Assembly: GCA_900544715.1 (NCBI GenBank)
Contig: UQWL01000013.1
Coordinates: 1 to 64,000 of the forward strand
Origin: an uncultured Oscillospiraceae bacterium
Lineage (GTDB): Bacteria > Bacillota > Clostridia > Oscillospirales > Acutalibacteraceae
Reading direction: 5' to 3'
DNA: 64,000 bases
Below the pieces are notes generated by a model. The model was not told where the DNA came from and did no database searches. It was given only the letters and a program-made list of their open reading frames with translations. Every line of letters begins with the position of its first letter. Positions within the stretch are counted from its first letter, which is position 1. Positions 62,256-64,000 of the stretch are shown here, piece by piece. The position numbers and the translations under genes are program-made.

Positions 62256-63870
62256 GACGTTCCAAACAATTTTGCAGATTAAGGCGACCGTGAATGCGAA
62301 CACCTTCCTTTATTATCTCAAGCGGCTGTGGGTCATTGGCAAGCACGTGCCAGACCGGGTTTATCGGGAAGAGGGGCTTAAAAACTTTCTCGCCGTATTG
62401 ACAACAGTGCTTGGGCAATTGCTAAAGCTGTTTGGCAAAGCGGTTTATCTTGGCCTTGCGGCATGGCTCCCGTTGATGCTCGCGCTGGAAAAGGGGCTGT
62501 TGGAGCCTGCGCAGGCTCCGGCGCAGCTGGTCAATATCCTGTTTTTTCTCAGCTGTGTAGTAGGCCCGATGCAGGACAGCGCGGTTTTCGGCGTAACGCA
62601 GCAAAAATATATTGCGCTCAAATATATGAAAATGCCGCCGAGGCGCTATGTGTATGCGGATCTTATCATGCGCTATGTGCCGTTTTTCCTCTATTTTCTG
62701 CCGGGGCTGCTTGTGGCCTTCCTGCTTGCGGGCGGAAGCGTTTGGCAGGCGCTGGGGAGCTTTATTATGCTGTTTTCCTTCCGCTTCCTTGGCGAGGCGG
62801 TGCAGGTGTGGTACTATGAGAAAAAAGAAACGGTCCTCTCCCGCAAGGTCGGCCTTGTGTGGCTGCTCATCGGCATCTCCCTTGTGGGCGCCTATCTGCC
62901 GCTTCTGCTGCGGGTGGAGCTGCCCACGATGCGGATTCTCTTCAGCATCCCTGGCGTGATCGCCATGCTTCTTATCGGGGCCGTGAGCTTTTATTATGTT
63001 GTGTGGGGCTACAAGGGTTACGAAACGGCGTTTCTGCGCAGCGTCGATCAAAAATTCCTGCTCTCCTCCATGGTGCAGGAGAGCAAATCAAGCGCGTTTT
63101 CCGATGTTGCCGTGAAGGAGCAGGATCTGAAAACGGATCAAAAGGAGGCAGGCCGCCTCGTGCATTTGCAGGGCTATGCCTACCTCAACGCCCTGTTTTT
63201 TGCGCGGCACCGCCGCCAGCTGGTAAAGCCCGTGAAAATTCGACTGCTGCTGATCCTTGCGGTGTTTCTGGGCGGGCTTGCCTTTGCCTTTCTCGACCCG
63301 GCAAAGGCACGGCAGGCAGCGGGGCAGATCGTTTCTTTCCTTCCATTTTTTGTTTTCATCATGTATTTTATGTCCGTAGCGGATAAGGCCTGCCGCGCAA
63401 TGTTTTATAATTGCGATATGAGCCTGCTGCACTATGGCTTTTACCGCCAGCCAAAGGTGATTCTCAAAAATTTTCGCTTTCGCCTGCTGCGCGTGGGGCT
63501 TTATGATTTTGTGATCGGCCTCGCGCTGAGCGCGGCGGTGGCGGGCTTCTGCGCGGCGGCCGGCGCGCCGTGGGCAACGCTTGATATGGCGATGTTTACG
63601 GTGACGATCCTGCTGCTTTCCATCTTTTTCACGGTGCATCATCTATTTCTCTACTATGTGTTCCAGCCGTTTACCACACAGCTGAATGTGAAAAACCCGT
63701 TTTACCGGATTCTGAATATGGCGGTGTATCTCCTGTGCTTCATCTGCATGGAAATCCGCACGGGCAGTACGGGCTTCACGCTCCTTGTGTTGGGCTTTAC
63801 GGCCCTCTATATCGCGGCGGCGCTGCTCCTGGTTTACCGTTTCGCGCCGAAAACGTTCCGCGTGAAATAA
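62248..63870 (+). CDS. ABC transporter permease, unknown substrate
   Basis: A 540-aa membrane protein with about twelve hydrophobic segments and a charged cytoplasmic loop near residues 265-320, overlapping its ATPase partner by eight bases. It belongs to no family that could be named, but the layout (ATPase followed by a large polytopic permease) is that of ABC exporters of the type found in Clostridia. The ATG at 62248 is chosen because AGGATGAGGA precedes it; 62236 is possible. The operon position before tsaD is probably not functional. Confidence 0.8.
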   Translation: MNKTFQTILQIKATVNANTFLYYLKRLWVIGKHVPDRVYREEGLKNFLAVLTTVLGQLLKLFGKAVYLGLAAWLPLMLALEKGLLEPAQAPAQLVNILFFLSCVVGPMQDSAVFGVTQQKYIALKYMKMPPRRYVYADLIMRYVPFFLYFLPGLLVAFLLAGGSVWQALGSFIMLFSFRFLGEAVQVWYYEKKETVLSRKVGLVWLLIGISLVGAYLPLLLRVELPTMRILFSIPGVIAMLLIGAVSFYYVVWGYKGYETAFLRSVDQKFLLSSMVQESKSSAFSDVAVKEQDLKTDQKEAGRLVHLQGYAYLNALFFARHRRQLVKPVKIRLLLILAVFLGGLAFAFLDPAKARQAAGQIVSFLPFFVFIMYFMSVADKACRAMFYNCDMSLLHYGFYRQPKVILKNFRFRLLRVGLYDFVIGLALSAAVAGFCAAAGAPWATLDMAMFTVTILLLSIFFTVHHLFLYYVFQPFTTQLNVKNPFYRILNMAVYLLCFICMEIRTGSTGFTLLVLGFTALYIAAALLLVYRFAPKTFRVK

Positions 63871-63907
63871 TTCTGACGAATCAGACAAGAATAAAATGGA
63901 GGTCATT

Positions 63908-64000
63908 ATGAAACTGCTGGCAATCGAATCCTCCTGCGATGAAACGGCCGCCGCTGTGGTGGAGGATGGAAGAAAGGTGCTTTCTAATATCATCGCGTCC
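63908..64000 (+). CDS. tsaD: tRNA threonylcarbamoyladenosine synthase subunit TsaD, 5' part
   Basis: Only the first 31 codons lie in the window. MKLLAIESSCDETAAAVVED is the conserved start of TsaD/Gcp, which transfers the threonylcarbamoyl group to A37 of tRNAs reading ANN codons. ATGGAGG precedes the ATG. Its neighbourhood with rimI is common in bacteria. Confidence 0.93.
   Translation, partial: MKLLAIESSCDETAAAVVEDGRKVLSNIIAS

Overview
The window reads as chromosomal DNA of an anaerobic low-to-mid GC Gram-positive, most likely a clostridial gut bacterium (Oscillospiraceae/Ruminococcaceae type). The evidence is the Firmicutes-style housekeeping blocks (phoH-ybeY-dgkA-era-yqzL-recO, obg-mrnC, recA-recX, polA-rimI-tsaD), a MutS2, a V-type ATPase operon, a four-subunit Na+-pumping decarboxylase, an OPA-type transporter, and many AGGAGG-type ribosome binding sites. 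No rRNA, tRNA, CRISPR array, transposase or phage gene was seen.

Layout. 1-7.8 kb (mostly minus strand): a tandem repeat, mutS2, then phoH-ybeY-dgkA and era...yqzL-recO, with an aminoglycoside 6-nucleotidyltransferase gene inserted between era and yqzL. 8-19.8 kb: obg, mrnC, a YitT membrane protein, a polysaccharide deacetylase, a MATE exporter, a ComEA-like protein, an MBOAT/DHHW pair for cell-surface acylation, and a parvulin-type foldase. 19.8-25.3 kb: an AT-rich cassette of a small secreted protein, an ABC ATPase, a large FtsX-type permease and a secreted papain-like protease. This is the best candidate for an undescribed system. 25.3-28.9 kb (minus): sodium-pumping oxaloacetate-type decarboxylase subunits alpha, gamma-like, biotin carrier and beta. 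29-35 kb: a membrane/coiled-coil protein, a twice-frameshifted pseudogene, a sugar isomerase, a DUF4091 protein, a leucine-rich-repeat surface protein and a DUF4830 protein.

35.3-44.1 kb: complete V-type ATPase operon in the order H(G)-I-K-E-C-F-A-B-D. Its K subunit keeps the residues that bind Na+ in the Enterococcus enzyme, so it may work with the decarboxylase in one sodium economy. 44.3-46.7 kb: a small unknown protein, then recA with a LexA box and recX. 47-57 kb: a sugar/phosphoester region with a phosphodiesterase-like enzyme, OPA/MFS transporter, GH2 beta-mannosidase, an XRE regulator with two helix-turn-helix units, a GH38-like protein and an AraC/GyrI-like regulator. 57.1-64 kb: tandem promoter-hairpin units that look like small RNA genes, polA, a GNAT fused to a dead phosphatase-like domain, rimI, an ABC exporter pair and the start of tsaD.

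Several intergenic regions are highly structured. A family of terminators shares a GTTGCAAAATG/CATTTTGCAAC core, a 258-bp palindromic MITE-like element lies at 52.25 kb with a partial relative at 12.2 kb, and perfect hairpins occur inside the V-ATPase operon. Function calls come from reading motifs by eye; no database search was possible.
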